Shown piece after piece: positions 1-9,297 of a stretch of DNA of 64,000 nucleotides. Source of the DNA: an uncultured Clostridia bacterium (GTDB lineage Bacteria > Bacillota > Clostridia > TANB77 > CAG-508); assembly GCA_934154805.1 (NCBI GenBank), contig CAKPGM010000002.1, forward strand, positions 69,408-133,407. Reading direction: 5' to 3'. The position numbers and the translations under genes were made by a program. Every line of letters begins with the position of its first letter. The first letter of the stretch is position 1. The notes below the pieces were generated by a model, which searched no databases, was not told where the DNA came from, and was given only the letters and a program-made list of their open reading frames with translations.

Positions 1-922
1 GGAAAATGAATATCTACAAGATATAATTCCAACACTTTATACTATAGCAAATCAAGTAAGAGATATAATAAGCACTAGTTTATTCAAAATAAATAAAGTG
101 TATATAACAGGAACAGCATCTGCAATAAATAATATAGATTTATATATGGAAGAAATAATTGGTGGAACAAAGTGCGAAATATTAAAGCCATTCTTTTTAG
201 AAGATTCACCAAAAATAAATATGAAAGACTATATAGAAGTAAACTCTGCTATAGCTTTAGCACTACAAGGACTAGGATATGGTATACAAAATATAAACTT
301 TAGTAAAAAAAGCTTCTGGGAAGGTCTACCTGATTTATTAACTTCAGATGTTTCAATAGGAAAATCAAAAGGTGGAGCAAAGAAATCTGGCAAGGTAAAT
401 ATAGAATTACCAAGATTAAAAACTTGGGTTTCACGTGAATTAGCTGGAGTTATAATACTAACAGTTGCGTATACTGGAATAGCAGTCTATATAAGTGATC
501 AAATTTCTAAAAAAAATCAGGAAATTGAAACTGTTAGTGCAGATATAAATAAACAAGTTAGTTTAATAGAATCAGATAAGAAAAAAGTGGATTCTAAAAC
601 ATCTGATTATAATACATTAATTAACAATTTGGAAAATGCAACAAATGAAATGAATGATAAAAATTCATATAGGAATGTAATTCCAGTTTTACTTAGTCAA
701 ATAATGAACACAATACCAAAAGAAGTTCAGTTAACTTCAATTGAAAATACTACTGGCAAAAAGATTGTTATTAATGCTCAATCAGAGAAATATGAACAGT
801 TAGCATATTTTAAAACATTATTAAAATCTAAAGGAATACTAGAACCAACATCAATAGTATCTTCTGCAGCTGTTAAAGAAGGAAGTAATGTAAAAATTGT
901 TATAGAGGGAGAATTGCCATGA
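1..922 (+). CDS. PilM-PilN fusion protein, 5' end outside window
   Basis: The reading frame is open from the first bases, so the true start lies upstream. The first ~100 visible residues resemble the C-terminal lobe of PilM, the actin-like cytoplasmic ATPase of type IV pili (a GTASAINN turn, then an alternating helix/strand pattern). After a basic linker there is one membrane segment near nt 437-505, a coiled coil, and a PilN-type periplasmic-style domain. PilM and PilN are usually separate proteins that bind each other, and here they appear joined. The gene overlaps the next one by ATGA, indicating translational coupling. The role is assembly-platform alignment for the pilus. The fusion call rests on the visible C-terminal part of PilM only. 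Confidence 0.75.
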   Translation, partial: ENEYLQDIIPTLYTIANQVRDIISTSLFKINKVYITGTASAINNIDLYMEEIIGGTKCEILKPFFLEDSPKINMKDYIEVNSAIALALQGLGYGIQNINFSKKSFWEGLPDLLTSDVSIGKSKGGAKKSGKVNIELPRLKTWVSRELAGVIILTVAYTGIAVYISDQISKKNQEIETVSADINKQVSLIESDKKKVDSKTSDYNTLINNLENATNEMNDKNSYRNVIPVLLSQIMNTIPKEVQLTSIENTTGKKIVINAQSEKYEQLAYFKTLLKSKGILEPTSIVSSAAVKEGSNVKIVIEGELP

Positions 923-1650
923 AAAATATATTATTAACGGTAATTTCGGTACTTGTAACAGCTCTAATAATAGTAACAATGATAAAAGGACTTACAATAG
1001 GGAAAATCAACATATTAAGCATTGCGGATATAAAAACAAAGAGTATGGAGTTAGATAAAAAGATAGAAGATGCAAATACCTTAAAAAATGTGACTTATAA
1101 GAAAAAAGTTAGTGATTTGGATACTTCTATAAAGAATCTGACGACAGCAAAACAAAAGTACTTAGAATTAGCAAGTTTAAGCACAGATGATCAAATAAAA
1201 GCAGCAAACCAAGAACCAGTATATTCGATGGAATTCTTATGGGACAAGGTTGGAAGTTATGCTACAAGAGAAGGACTAAAATTAAAATGGGTAGTAACTC
1301 CTACTGGAACAACTAATAAAAGTACTTTATCATTTACTCTTACTGGAACTTATTTAGGAATTATTAACTATGTATATGCATTAGAAAATGATTCTGAGCT
1401 AGCTTTTAGAATAGAAAACTTTAAGTTAGTACCAGATGGAGGATCAACAGATAGCTTATCTGCAACATTTACAGTTTCAAACATTGGAGTAAAACAAGAA
1501 ACAACAAGTACTAAAGTATCTACACAAGAAAACAACAGTAGTAGTACAAGCAAACAAAGCAGTACTAATTCAACAAAAACGACAAAAACAAATACAGAAA
1601 CAAAGATTTCAAATGATATAGACGATAAAATTGATGATGCTGTAAATTAA
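919..1650 (+). CDS. pilO: PilO-like pilus assembly protein
   Basis: This 243-residue protein has one N-terminal membrane segment (about residues 5-25), a coiled coil (about 40-90), a compact domain of PilO type, and a Ser/Thr/Asn-rich disordered tail (about 195-243). PilO pairs with PilN in the inner alignment complex of type IV pili. Its position directly after the PilM-PilN gene, with a 4-nt overlap, fits that partnership. Sequence similarity in this family is weak, so the call depends on topology and gene order. The low-complexity tail is longer than expected for PilO and may cross the cell wall. Confidence 0.7.
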   Translation: MKNILLTVISVLVTALIIVTMIKGLTIGKINILSIADIKTKSMELDKKIEDANTLKNVTYKKKVSDLDTSIKNLTTAKQKYLELASLSTDDQIKAANQEPVYSMEFLWDKVGSYATREGLKLKWVVTPTGTTNKSTLSFTLTGTYLGIINYVYALENDSELAFRIENFKLVPDGGSTDSLSATFTVSNIGVKQETTSTKVSTQENNSSSTSKQSSTNSTKTTKTNTETKISNDIDDKIDDAVN

Positions 1651-1668
1651 ACTGGAAAGGAGAAAAAA

Positions 1669-2052
1669 ATGAAATCAGTTCTTAAAGAAATAATTATAAT
1701 ATTACTTCTATGTTGTGCAATATGCTTGATTTTAGGAGTACTATTCTATGATTATATACCAACCAACAAGGTTGTTCCAAGTACAGTTGAAGCATATGCA
1801 ACATCAAATACGATAAAAGAAGAAATTAATCAGGAAATAACTGAATTTCAAAAACAAACAGTTGTAATGGAAATTACAGATTCCGATTTAAAGGTTCATA
1901 AACAAGAAAAAAGCTATGACTCTGGAAAGTTAAATCCATTTGCAAAATCATCTGCAAATGCAACAAACACAATAAATAATAATACAGTAAATGGTGATAA
2001 TACAAAGAATCCAGATTCACAAGATCATTTCTTTAATACCACAACTCGGTAA
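1669..2052 (+). CDS. Small single-pass membrane protein of the pilus operon
   Basis: A 127-residue protein with one N-terminal membrane segment (about residues 7-27) and an Asn/Thr-rich C-terminal half. A clear AAGGAG site precedes the ATG. It occupies the place where Gram-negative operons carry pilP, but I see no PilP signature and do not assign that name. Lying 18 nt after pilO and before the pilin gene, it is probably an extra alignment-complex or cell-wall-spanning component of the pilus. Confidence 0.6.
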   Translation: MKSVLKEIIIILLLCCAICLILGVLFYDYIPTNKVVPSTVEAYATSNTIKEEINQEITEFQKQTVVMEITDSDLKVHKQEKSYDSGKLNPFAKSSANATNTINNNTVNGDNTKNPDSQDHFFNTTTR

Positions 2053-2114
2053 ATAATTAATTAGGATATATTTTAAAATAAATATATACAAAAAAATCAA
2101 AGGAGGAATTTTAT

Positions 2115-2336
2115 ATGTTTAAGAAAGAAAAAGGTATTACATTAGTAGCACTTGTAGTAACAATAGTAGTTCTACTAATATTAGCTGGTGTTAGTATTAG
2201 TTTAATTTTAGATAACCAAGGTGTAATTAACCAATCTAAAAAAGCTAGAACAGAATATCAAAATGCAGCTAATTATGAAAGACAAGTATTAGATACAGAT
2301 ACAAACCAAATATTTGATAATTTATTAAAAGACTAA
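2115..2336 (+). CDS. Mini-pilin with class III-like N-terminus
   Basis: This 73-residue protein starts with a short basic leader, then EKG followed by ITLVALVVTIVVLLILAG, the hydrophobic helix of type IV prepilins. Cleavage should fall after the Gly. Position +5 of the mature chain is Ala rather than the usual Glu. The rest is only a short polar helix, so the mature product is far smaller than a classical pilin. A strong AAAGGAGG site suggests high expression. The neighbouring prepilin peptidase gene supports processing. It is the likely major pilin or pseudopilin of this system. Confidence 0.8.
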   Translation: MFKKEKGITLVALVVTIVVLLILAGVSISLILDNQGVINQSKKARTEYQNAANYERQVLDTDTNQIFDNLLKD

Positions 2337-2363
2337 TTTTTTATTATGCAAATTTGGAGATAT

Positions 2364-2404
2364 AGGTTACCTGAAATGTATATGTTTAATGTTTTAGGTA
2401 ACCT
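2364..2404 (+). promoter_or_regulatory. Hairpin between pilin and prepilin peptidase genes
   Basis: A perfect 9-bp inverted repeat, AGGTTACCT at 2364-2372 and AGGTAACCT at 2396-2404, with a 23-nt loop. No T-run follows, so it is not a standard terminator. It could stabilise the 3' end of the pilin message or dampen expression of the downstream genes. Confidence 0.45.
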
Positions 2405-2425
2405 TGTATTAATATAGGGAGTAAT

Positions 2426-3214
2426 ATGAATATTATATTATATATATACATTTTTTTAATAGGAATAACTTGTGGTAGCTTTTTTACATTAGCAATTCAC
2501 AGAATTCCAAGAAATCAAGATATAACTCATACTAGATCGTATTGCCCAAAATGTAATCATAAATTAGCTTTTTGGGATATGATACCAATGTTTAGCTTTT
2601 TATTCTTAAGAGGAAAATGCAGATATTGTAAAACAAAAATAGCACCTAAATATTTCTTTATAGAATTATTAACTGGAATTGCATTTGTATTATTTGCTTA
2701 TTCGTTAAAGCTACAAATATTTAACATATATTTTGTATGTGGCTTGCTTTATATGGCTGGCTTATTTGTCATATCTGGAATAGATAAAGAAAAACATGAA
2801 ATTATAATGGGAGGAGTTCTATATCTAACAGTAATACAAACAATTTATATAATATATCTATACATAATAGAAAGTACTAATATCTATAGATATGTTATAT
2901 ATTTAGCAATATTAGCAATACTAATTTTAGCAGACACAATATATTTTAGAAAAAAACTAAAAAATAATTATGCAATAGAAAATTTAATACTAATAGACTT
3001 GATGTTAATGTTTACATATGAAGTTTGTACTATTTTGACAGTAGAAGGTACATTGTTAGTAATGGCAATAAAATCAATAATAGATATGATCATAAAAAGA
3101 AAAAAGAAACAGATAAAAAAAGAAAAGGCAACAGTTGTACCAATAGCATTTTATCTGTGTGTACTAAACATAATTGCATTGATAGTTACTAATATATTAT
3201 GTTTTTATAGGTGA
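2426..3214 (+). CDS. pilD: Prepilin peptidase / N-methyltransferase (A24 family)
   Basis: A 262-residue polytopic membrane protein. The N-terminal methyltransferase-like part carries the zinc-type cysteine pairs C40/C43 and C65/C68 and the conserved CGSFF and HRIPR segments. The first catalytic aspartate of the A24 family is D120 in GIDKEKHEI. The second is normally in a GxGD motif. Here only an aspartate in LILIDLMLMF (D191) is available, so the glycines are missing. The enzyme should cleave and methylate the three prepilin-like proteins encoded beside it. The C-terminal half has diverged more than the N-terminal half. Confidence 0.85.
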   Translation: MNIILYIYIFLIGITCGSFFTLAIHRIPRNQDITHTRSYCPKCNHKLAFWDMIPMFSFLFLRGKCRYCKTKIAPKYFFIELLTGIAFVLFAYSLKLQIFNIYFVCGLLYMAGLFVISGIDKEKHEIIMGGVLYLTVIQTIYIIYLYIIESTNIYRYVIYLAILAILILADTIYFRKKLKNNYAIENLILIDLMLMFTYEVCTILTVEGTLLVMAIKSIIDMIIKRKKKQIKKEKATVVPIAFYLCVLNIIALIVTNILCFYR

Positions 3215-3219
3215 TTAAT

Positions 3220-3621
3220 ATGAGTAAAAAAAAGAAAATATTATATAACAACAAAGGAATAACGGGAATTGATTTAACATTAAGTGTAATTGTTTTAACT
3301 ACATTTGTTGGAATAATAATAGGTTTGATGGTAAATAATTATAGGACATCCTTAGAAATTCAAAAAAGTGCAAATGCTATGTCATATGCAACAATGATAC
3401 TGGAAAAAGTGGACGAAAAATCATATGAAAAAGTTACAGATGACTTTTTGAGTACGATATCAGGAGAAATAAGCATGGATTCTGACTATGATATAAGTTT
3501 TAATGTATCACAATTAGATGATAGTGATTATGTAAAAAAAGTTACTATAAAAGTTTCATATGTAGTAAATAATCAAAGAAAAGATATTAACATTAGTAAA
3601 TTAAAAATAAAGGAAATATAA
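3220..3621 (+). CDS. Minor pilin-like protein (PilV/PilX-like position)
   Basis: After a basic leader, the sequence NKG is followed by ITGIDLTLSVIVLTTFVGIIIG, a type IV prepilin cleavage site and membrane helix. Position +5 is Asp, the only acidic +5 residue among the three pilin-like proteins here. I chose ATG at 3220 because AGGTGAT lies at proper distance. A GTG at 3211 is in frame and would overlap the upstream stop, but it has no spaced ribosome site. The remaining ~100 residues form a globular pilin-like domain. It is likely a minor pilin for initiation or priming. Confidence 0.75.
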   Translation: MSKKKKILYNNKGITGIDLTLSVIVLTTFVGIIIGLMVNNYRTSLEIQKSANAMSYATMILEKVDEKSYEKVTDDFLSTISGEISMDSDYDISFNVSQLDDSDYVKKVTIKVSYVVNNQRKDINISKLKIKEI

Positions 3622-3623
3622 AA

Positions 3624-4085
3624 ATGGTTAATAGATTGAAATCTGAAAAAGGTATAACATTAACTACACTTGTAATATATACAATAGTACTAATGGCAGC
3701 TTTAGGAATGTTAGCAACAATTAGTACATTCTTTTATAATAATATAATATTAGTAAAAGATTCTGCTAAATATGCGGCTGAATTTGATAAATTTAATGCT
3801 AGTATTGTTCACGATGTAAAGGAAAATAAACAAGTTATAGTTGACGAAGTAAACAAAACAATAACATTCGAAAATGGAGTTACTTACGTTTACAATGAAG
3901 AAGATAAAGGGATATATAGAGATAAAGTAAAAGTTGCTACACATGTTGATGTATTTAATGTGTCGCAAAAAACTATATCAACAAATAACTTTGATAAACA
4001 AATAATTTCAGTTAATATTGTGATTGGAAATTCAACAAAAACACTAATAAACAAAAGTATAGATTATACTTTAAAATATTGGTAA
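3624..4085 (+). CDS. Minor pilin-like protein (PilW-like)
   Basis: A 153-residue protein with the leader LKSEKG and mature start ITLTTLVIYTIVLMAALGML, a prepilin-type helix. Position +5 is Thr. The C-terminal domain contains the pattern VDEVNKTITFENGVTYVY, recalling the beta-rich body of PilW/PilJ-type minor pilins in Gram-positive bacteria. It begins 2 nt after the previous stop, so the two minor pilins are probably co-translated and act together at the pilus tip. Confidence 0.7.
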   Translation: MVNRLKSEKGITLTTLVIYTIVLMAALGMLATISTFFYNNIILVKDSAKYAAEFDKFNASIVHDVKENKQVIVDEVNKTITFENGVTYVYNEEDKGIYRDKVKVATHVDVFNVSQKTISTNNFDKQIISVNIVIGNSTKTLINKSIDYTLKYW

Positions 4086-4109
4086 TATGAACGAGAAGGA
4101 GAAATTTTT

Positions 4110-5738
4110 ATGGATAATAAAAGAACACAACCTATAGGAATTGAACTTGTAAAAAGAGGAATTGTTACAGAAAATGATATAAATAAAGCTTTGGAGTATC
4201 AAAAAACTCATTCTTCTAAAAGAATAGGAGATATACTAAATGAATTACAATTATGTGATCCTTATAGGCTAATAAAAGAAATAGGCGATATTTTAGGTGA
4301 AAAATCAATATTACTAAATATAGAAGATGTAAAACTAAATATTACAGATTATATCTCTATAGATACAGCAAAAAAGAATAGAGCAATACCATTCGAAGTA
4401 GGAGCTGGAAAGATAAAAGTCTGCTTTGCAGATGGTACCAATAAAAGAATGGTAGATGCAATGAGATTATTATTCCTAAATAAAGGTTTAATAATGGATA
4501 AATATATTACTTTTGAAGGTAATATTGCTAAGATATTAAATTCAATAGAAGGAACAGCATCAGAAAATATAGACGTTAGAGCGGATATTTCTGGACTAGT
4601 AGATTCTATAATAAAAACAGCAATGGAAAAAAGAGCAAGCGATATTCATATAGAGCCATTAGAAGATAGTGTAAGAGTTAGATATAGAATCGATGGTGAA
4701 CTTGTTTCGGCAGCTTCAATAGAAAAAGACAAACAATCACAATTAATAGGAAGATTAAAAGCAATATCTAACATGCATCAAGAAAAGCAAGAATCACAAG
4801 ATGGTAGAATATTGATGTATCCAGACTATAATATTCGTGTGTCTTCACAGAGAAACGTTTATGGAGAGAAATTTGTTCTAAGATTATTAAAGAAGAACGC
4901 AGATGTTCAACAAATATTTGAACTAGGGTTTCCAAGAGATGAAGAGCTTGTGAAAAAGAGTTTTAATAAGAAAAATAGTATAGTTCTAGTGGCAGCACCA
5001 ACTGGAGAAGGTAAAACAACAACTTTATATAGTATAATAGATTTTCTTAATAGACCGGAAATAAACATTACAACTATTGAAGACCCAGTAGAAATAAGAA
5101 TACCAGGATTAAATCAAATTGAAATAGATGCAAAGACATCATTCTCAGATTCTTTAAGAACTGTTTTGAGACAAGACCCAGATATTATATTAGTTGGAGA
5201 AATTCGTGATAAAGAAACAGCAGAAATAGCTATGCAAGCTGGACAAACAGGACACTACGTTCTATCGACAATACACACAATTGATAGTATAGAGGTCATA
5301 ACAAGATTAAGAAAAATAGGAGTATCTGATTATGATATCGCAAGCACACTAGCTACTTCATTATCACAAAGATTAGTAAGAAAAATTTGTCCTTATTGTG
5401 CTCAAGAAAGAGACTTTACAGAAGAAGAAAAAGAAATAATGAATAAGATGGCTAAAAAATACAACATTGAATATGACTTTAAGGGTAAAAAGACATATAC
5501 CACAGTGGGATGCAGTAAATGTAATAATACTGGATTCTTTGGAAGAATTGGTATATTCGAAATACTAAATTTAACTGAAGAAATAAAAGAATTAATAGTA
5601 AAAGGTGCATCAAGCATAGAAATAAGAAACAAAGCTATAGAAGAAGGTTATAAACCTTTAGTAATAGATGGATTTAACAAGGTATTAGAAGGATATACAA
5701 CACTAAATGAATTAAATTCTAAACTAATTATATTTTAG
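4110..5738 (+). CDS. pilB: Type IV pilus extension ATPase PilB
   Basis: A 542-residue protein of normal PilB/GspE length. It has an N-terminal MshEN-like region (about residues 1-150), the secretion ATPase core with Walker A APTGEGKTTT near residue 296, Asp box, Walker B ILVGEIRD near 360, and the His box region GHYVLSTIHT. A zinc tetracysteine CPYC...CSKC lies near residues 427-470, as is typical. This hexameric cytoplasmic motor drives pilin polymerisation. It sits ahead of pilT and pilC with a GAGAAGGAG site. Confidence 0.95.
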   Translation: MDNKRTQPIGIELVKRGIVTENDINKALEYQKTHSSKRIGDILNELQLCDPYRLIKEIGDILGEKSILLNIEDVKLNITDYISIDTAKKNRAIPFEVGAGKIKVCFADGTNKRMVDAMRLLFLNKGLIMDKYITFEGNIAKILNSIEGTASENIDVRADISGLVDSIIKTAMEKRASDIHIEPLEDSVRVRYRIDGELVSAASIEKDKQSQLIGRLKAISNMHQEKQESQDGRILMYPDYNIRVSSQRNVYGEKFVLRLLKKNADVQQIFELGFPRDEELVKKSFNKKNSIVLVAAPTGEGKTTTLYSIIDFLNRPEINITTIEDPVEIRIPGLNQIEIDAKTSFSDSLRTVLRQDPDIILVGEIRDKETAEIAMQAGQTGHYVLSTIHTIDSIEVITRLRKIGVSDYDIASTLATSLSQRLVRKICPYCAQERDFTEEEKEIMNKMAKKYNIEYDFKGKKTYTTVGCSKCNNTGFFGRIGIFEILNLTEEIKELIVKGASSIEIRNKAIEEGYKPLVIDGFNKVLEGYTTLNELNSKLIIF

Positions 5739-5763
5739 TTAAATATGAGAGGGGAATAAAATA

Positions 5764-6879
5764 ATGATAAATATAGATAAAGTTTTAAGAGAAGCAATAC
5801 AAAAAGATGCATCAGATGTTCACTTATTATGTGGTATAAAACCAATGTTAAGAATATCAAGGGATTTAATTCCTTATGAGGAATGCGAAGAACTTACTCA
5901 AGAAGATATGATGGATATATATGACTACTTCTTAAAAGGAAATGTAGATAAAGATAGAGTATTTAAAGAAACTAAAAAATTAGACTCTTCATTTGAATTT
6001 GAAGGACTAAGACTCAGAGTAAATATATCTTTATCAGGAGAAGTACCAACATTCACACTAAGAATTATAAAAAATGAACTACCAACTTTCGAAGAATTAG
6101 GTGTTCCAGATATAGTTAGAAGAATGATGTATCAACCACAAGGTTTAGTACTAGTAACTGGTAAAACAAACTCTGGTAAAACAACAACTTTAAATGCTTT
6201 GATAAATGACATAAATGAAAACCAAAATAAAAAAATACTAACACTAGAAAGCCCTATAGAGTATAAGCATAGCTGTAAAAAGTCAGTAGTAGTGCAAAAA
6301 GAAGTAGGAGTTGGACAAGATGTTCTAAAATACAAAGATGGTGTTAAAAACTGTTTAAGAGAGGACTGCGATATTCTAGTAATAGGAGAGATTCGTGATA
6401 GAGAAACAATGGATGCAGCAATAGAAACAGCAGAAGCTGGACACTTGGTAATAGGAACATTGCATACTAAATCATGTGCTGAAACAATCGATAGAATGAT
6501 AAACTTCTATGAGATATCAGACCAACAAAGTATAAAATACTTAATAGGTTCATTATTAAAACTAGTTACATCACAAAGACTACTAAAAGGCAAGAATGGA
6601 AAATTAGTATTAGTTCCAGAAGTTATGGTTGTAGACAATATAATTTCTGGTATAATAAGAAAAGAAAAATTCAATGTTTCAGAGATCGAAGATGCAATAC
6701 AAAGTGGATCTGCAAATGGAAGCATAGGACTTATAAATTCAATAGCACAACTATTTGTTGATGATATGATTACATTGGAACAAGCAAAAGCACAAATAGA
6801 AGAAAAGAACATAGAAACATTAAATAGAACAATAATGCAATTAAAGATAAAAAAAGGAAACCAAAATAGAATGGAATAG
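5764..6879 (+). CDS. pilT: Type IV pilus retraction ATPase PilT
   Basis: A 371-residue ATPase with the PilT N-terminal PAS-like part, Walker A GKTNSGKTTT (about residues 132-141), Walker B LVIGEIRD, and AIETAEAGHLVIGTLHT, which matches the AIRAGH/His-box region that distinguishes PilT from PilB. PilT powers disassembly of the pilus, giving twitching or DNA uptake. The gene is 25 nt after pilB. Its presence implies that this is a dynamic pilus rather than a secretion-only pseudopilus. Confidence 0.93.
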   Translation: MINIDKVLREAIQKDASDVHLLCGIKPMLRISRDLIPYEECEELTQEDMMDIYDYFLKGNVDKDRVFKETKKLDSSFEFEGLRLRVNISLSGEVPTFTLRIIKNELPTFEELGVPDIVRRMMYQPQGLVLVTGKTNSGKTTTLNALINDINENQNKKILTLESPIEYKHSCKKSVVVQKEVGVGQDVLKYKDGVKNCLREDCDILVIGEIRDRETMDAAIETAEAGHLVIGTLHTKSCAETIDRMINFYEISDQQSIKYLIGSLLKLVTSQRLLKGKNGKLVLVPEVMVVDNIISGIIRKEKFNVSEIEDAIQSGSANGSIGLINSIAQLFVDDMITLEQAKAQIEEKNIETLNRTIMQLKIKKGNQNRME

Positions 6880-6888
6880 GAGGTAAAT

Positions 6889-8241
6889 ATGCCTGAATAT
6901 GTATATAGAGCTATTACAAAAGAAGGTGTAATAGTGAAAAACAGAGTTGACAGCCCAAGTAAACAAAACTTAATAAAAAGACTGAAAAGTGGCGATCTGT
7001 TACCAATAGATATAGTTCAAGTTGGATATGGAAGAAGAAAAGCAGGAAAACAATCAAGAAGAAATGTAACTGATATAGACCAAGTTCTAAAAACTGCAAA
7101 CTCTGCTACTATAGTACAAGGTAGAGAAAGAAAACAACAGACAGCAATAGAAAAAATAAACCTAGCTTTATCAAAACAAGAAAAAGTAAAGAAAAGAGAT
7201 ATAGTTGTTTTTACTCAAAACTTTTATTTATTGAAAAAAGCAGACTTTAACAACATACACGCACTAAGTACTATAATACAAAGTACAGAAAATATAACAT
7301 TTAAAGGGATACTAGAAGATATACTAGCAGGAGTTGAGGCTGGAGATTATATGTATACAACAATGGAATATTACTCAGATGTATTTCCATATATATATAT
7401 AAATATGATAAAAGTTGGCGAACTATCAGGATCTTTAACACAGTCATTACAACAAGCTATAAAATATCTAGAAACAAACTCGGATACTAGTAGAAAATTG
7501 AAAGGAATAATAATCCCAAATGTTATACAATTGGTTGCTTTACTAGCGTTATTGTTTGTTGGAAGTTTATATACAGTACCAACAATACAAGGTGTTTATG
7601 ATGCGGTAGGAACGCAAGATAAATTGCCATCAATTACAATAGCGTTTTCAAATGCTCTGCAATGGATTGCAAGCCATTGGTATGTGCCGGTTGGAATAAT
7701 AGCAATAATAGCTGGTGTTATAATAGCTTATATAAATACACCAAAGGGAAAATATAACTTTGACTATTTCAAATACACAATGCCTGTCTTTGGAAAACTT
7801 AATTATTCATTAGATTTTTCAAGACTTATGAGAGCAATGTTATTAAACCTAGAAAATGGTATGAGAATTCAAGATGCTCTGGATGTAAGTAAGAACGTTG
7901 TTAATAATTATGTTATGAGAGCTATGGTAGAAACATCTATAAACAATATCTTAATAGGTGCTTCTTGGATAGAACCGTTTGAAAAATCTGGACTATCATC
8001 ATCTATGATAACAGAGATGCTTAAAGTAGGTATGCAAACAGACCTTTCTGAGATGATGCATAAATTATTAGATTATATGGATGTAGATATAGATAATACA
8101 ATGAAGAATATAATGGCAGTTTTGCCACAAATAGTTTACTCTATAGTAGGTATATTATTAATATTCGTTGTTGTTGTAGTACTTGTACCTTGTATCCAAG
8201 TATATATGGGTAACTTCTTATTCTCAGCAGCAGATGTATAA
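6889..8241 (+). CDS. pilC: Type IV pilus platform protein PilC
   Basis: A 450-residue inner membrane protein with a duplicated T2SSF domain and three membrane stretches (about residues 205-225, 262-282 and 420-442). The pattern VFTQNFYLLKKAD and later FSRLMRAMLLNLENGMRIQDALD are the two T2SSF domain starts. PilC couples PilB/PilT rotation to pilin insertion. It lies 9 nt after pilT and is the last gene of the operon before a strong terminator. A ~60-residue basic linker after the N-terminal domain is longer than usual. Confidence 0.92.
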   Translation: MPEYVYRAITKEGVIVKNRVDSPSKQNLIKRLKSGDLLPIDIVQVGYGRRKAGKQSRRNVTDIDQVLKTANSATIVQGRERKQQTAIEKINLALSKQEKVKKRDIVVFTQNFYLLKKADFNNIHALSTIIQSTENITFKGILEDILAGVEAGDYMYTTMEYYSDVFPYIYINMIKVGELSGSLTQSLQQAIKYLETNSDTSRKLKGIIIPNVIQLVALLALLFVGSLYTVPTIQGVYDAVGTQDKLPSITIAFSNALQWIASHWYVPVGIIAIIAGVIIAYINTPKGKYNFDYFKYTMPVFGKLNYSLDFSRLMRAMLLNLENGMRIQDALDVSKNVVNNYVMRAMVETSINNILIGASWIEPFEKSGLSSSMITEMLKVGMQTDLSEMMHKLLDYMDVDIDNTMKNIMAVLPQIVYSIVGILLIFVVVVVLVPCIQVYMGNFLFSAADV

Positions 8242-8266
8242 AAGCATTAAACATATAAAATATATA

Positions 8267-8303
8267 ATGTCAGTGGAAAATAATTCTACTGACATAATTT
8301 TTT
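8267..8303 (+). terminator. Terminator of pilus operon
   Basis: An 11-bp stem (8267-8277 with 8285-8295, one G-T pair), a 7-nt loop and then AATTTTTTG. This is a standard intrinsic terminator after pilC. Confidence 0.85.
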
Positions 8304-8373
8304 GTATTGAACTTTTATTTTTTTATAATATATGATAATATATTAATACAACCGAGAAAGGAACGTGATAAAA

Positions 8374-9285
8374 ATGAAAATTGGTATAGACTTAGGTGGG
8401 AGTCATATTGCTATTGGACTAGTGGATGACAACTTAGAAATAATTGAAAAAAGAACCTACTATATGAATGATAGAAAAAGTCAGCTATTAGAAGATTATA
8501 TAGTTAGTTCGATAAAAGATGGAATAAAAGCAATTATAAAAAGTGCAGATATAAAATTAGAAGAAATTGAACAAATAGGAATAGCAGTTCCAGGAAATCC
8601 TAAAAATGGATGTATAAAAAATGTTGTAAATCTACAAATGGAAGAATTTAACATAGCAGAAAGATTATCAAATACATTTGAGAATGTACCAATAAAACTA
8701 GAAAACGACGGCAAATGTGCGGCTATTGCAGAAAAGTATAATGGAGCGTTAAAAGAATATAAGGACTGTGTGTTTTTGTGTATAGGAACTGGAATTGGAG
8801 GAGCAGCATTTATAAACAATACATTCCTAAAACCTATAAGAAACTCTGGATTTGAATTTGGACATATGATTATAAGAAAAGATGGGGAAAAGTGCAAATG
8901 TGGAAACAATGGATGTTTCGAAGCTTATTGTTCTAAAAGAAAATTCAAAGAAGAGATGCAAAAAATATTAAAAATAGATGAATATGTTGGAGCAAAGGAA
9001 TTAACAGATAAAATAGAAGAAAATCTAGATAAAAAAGCAGTTAAGGAATTATTAGAAGAATATATAGACAATTTAGCAGTGGGAATATCAAATATAATAA
9101 ACATACTAGAACCAGAAGCAATATGTATAGGTGGAAGTATGTCTCATTATGAGGATCTAATTTTAAATAAATTAAGAGAAAAAATAAATAGTGGAGAATA
9201 TTTATTCAATAAAGAAAATCCCCCTAAAATAATAGCTGCAAAAAATGGAAACGATGCAGGAATAATAGGAGCAACATTACTGTAG
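8374..9285 (+). CDS. ROK-family sugar kinase
   Basis: A 303-residue protein with the ATP-binding start IGIDLGGSHIAIG, the ROK zinc motif CKCGNNGCFEAYCS, and ENDGKCAA near the sugar pocket. ROK enzymes phosphorylate glucose, N-acetylglucosamine, N-acetylmannosamine or fructose. A helix-turn-helix is absent, so it is a kinase rather than a repressor. The ATG at 8374 was chosen over the in-frame GTG at 8365 because the GAAAGGAA site would sit only 2 nt from the GTG. The exact sugar cannot be told from sequence. Confidence 0.85.
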   Translation: MKIGIDLGGSHIAIGLVDDNLEIIEKRTYYMNDRKSQLLEDYIVSSIKDGIKAIIKSADIKLEEIEQIGIAVPGNPKNGCIKNVVNLQMEEFNIAERLSNTFENVPIKLENDGKCAAIAEKYNGALKEYKDCVFLCIGTGIGGAAFINNTFLKPIRNSGFEFGHMIIRKDGEKCKCGNNGCFEAYCSKRKFKEEMQKILKIDEYVGAKELTDKIEENLDKKAVKELLEEYIDNLAVGISNIINILEPEAICIGGSMSHYEDLILNKLREKINSGEYLFNKENPPKIIAAKNGNDAGIIGATLL

Positions 9286-9297
9286 AAAGGGAAAAAT

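Noticed and set aside
3211..3219. GTG start for the first minor pilin, overlapping the upstream stop
   Set aside because: No spaced ribosome site; ATG 3220 has AGGTGAT in place.
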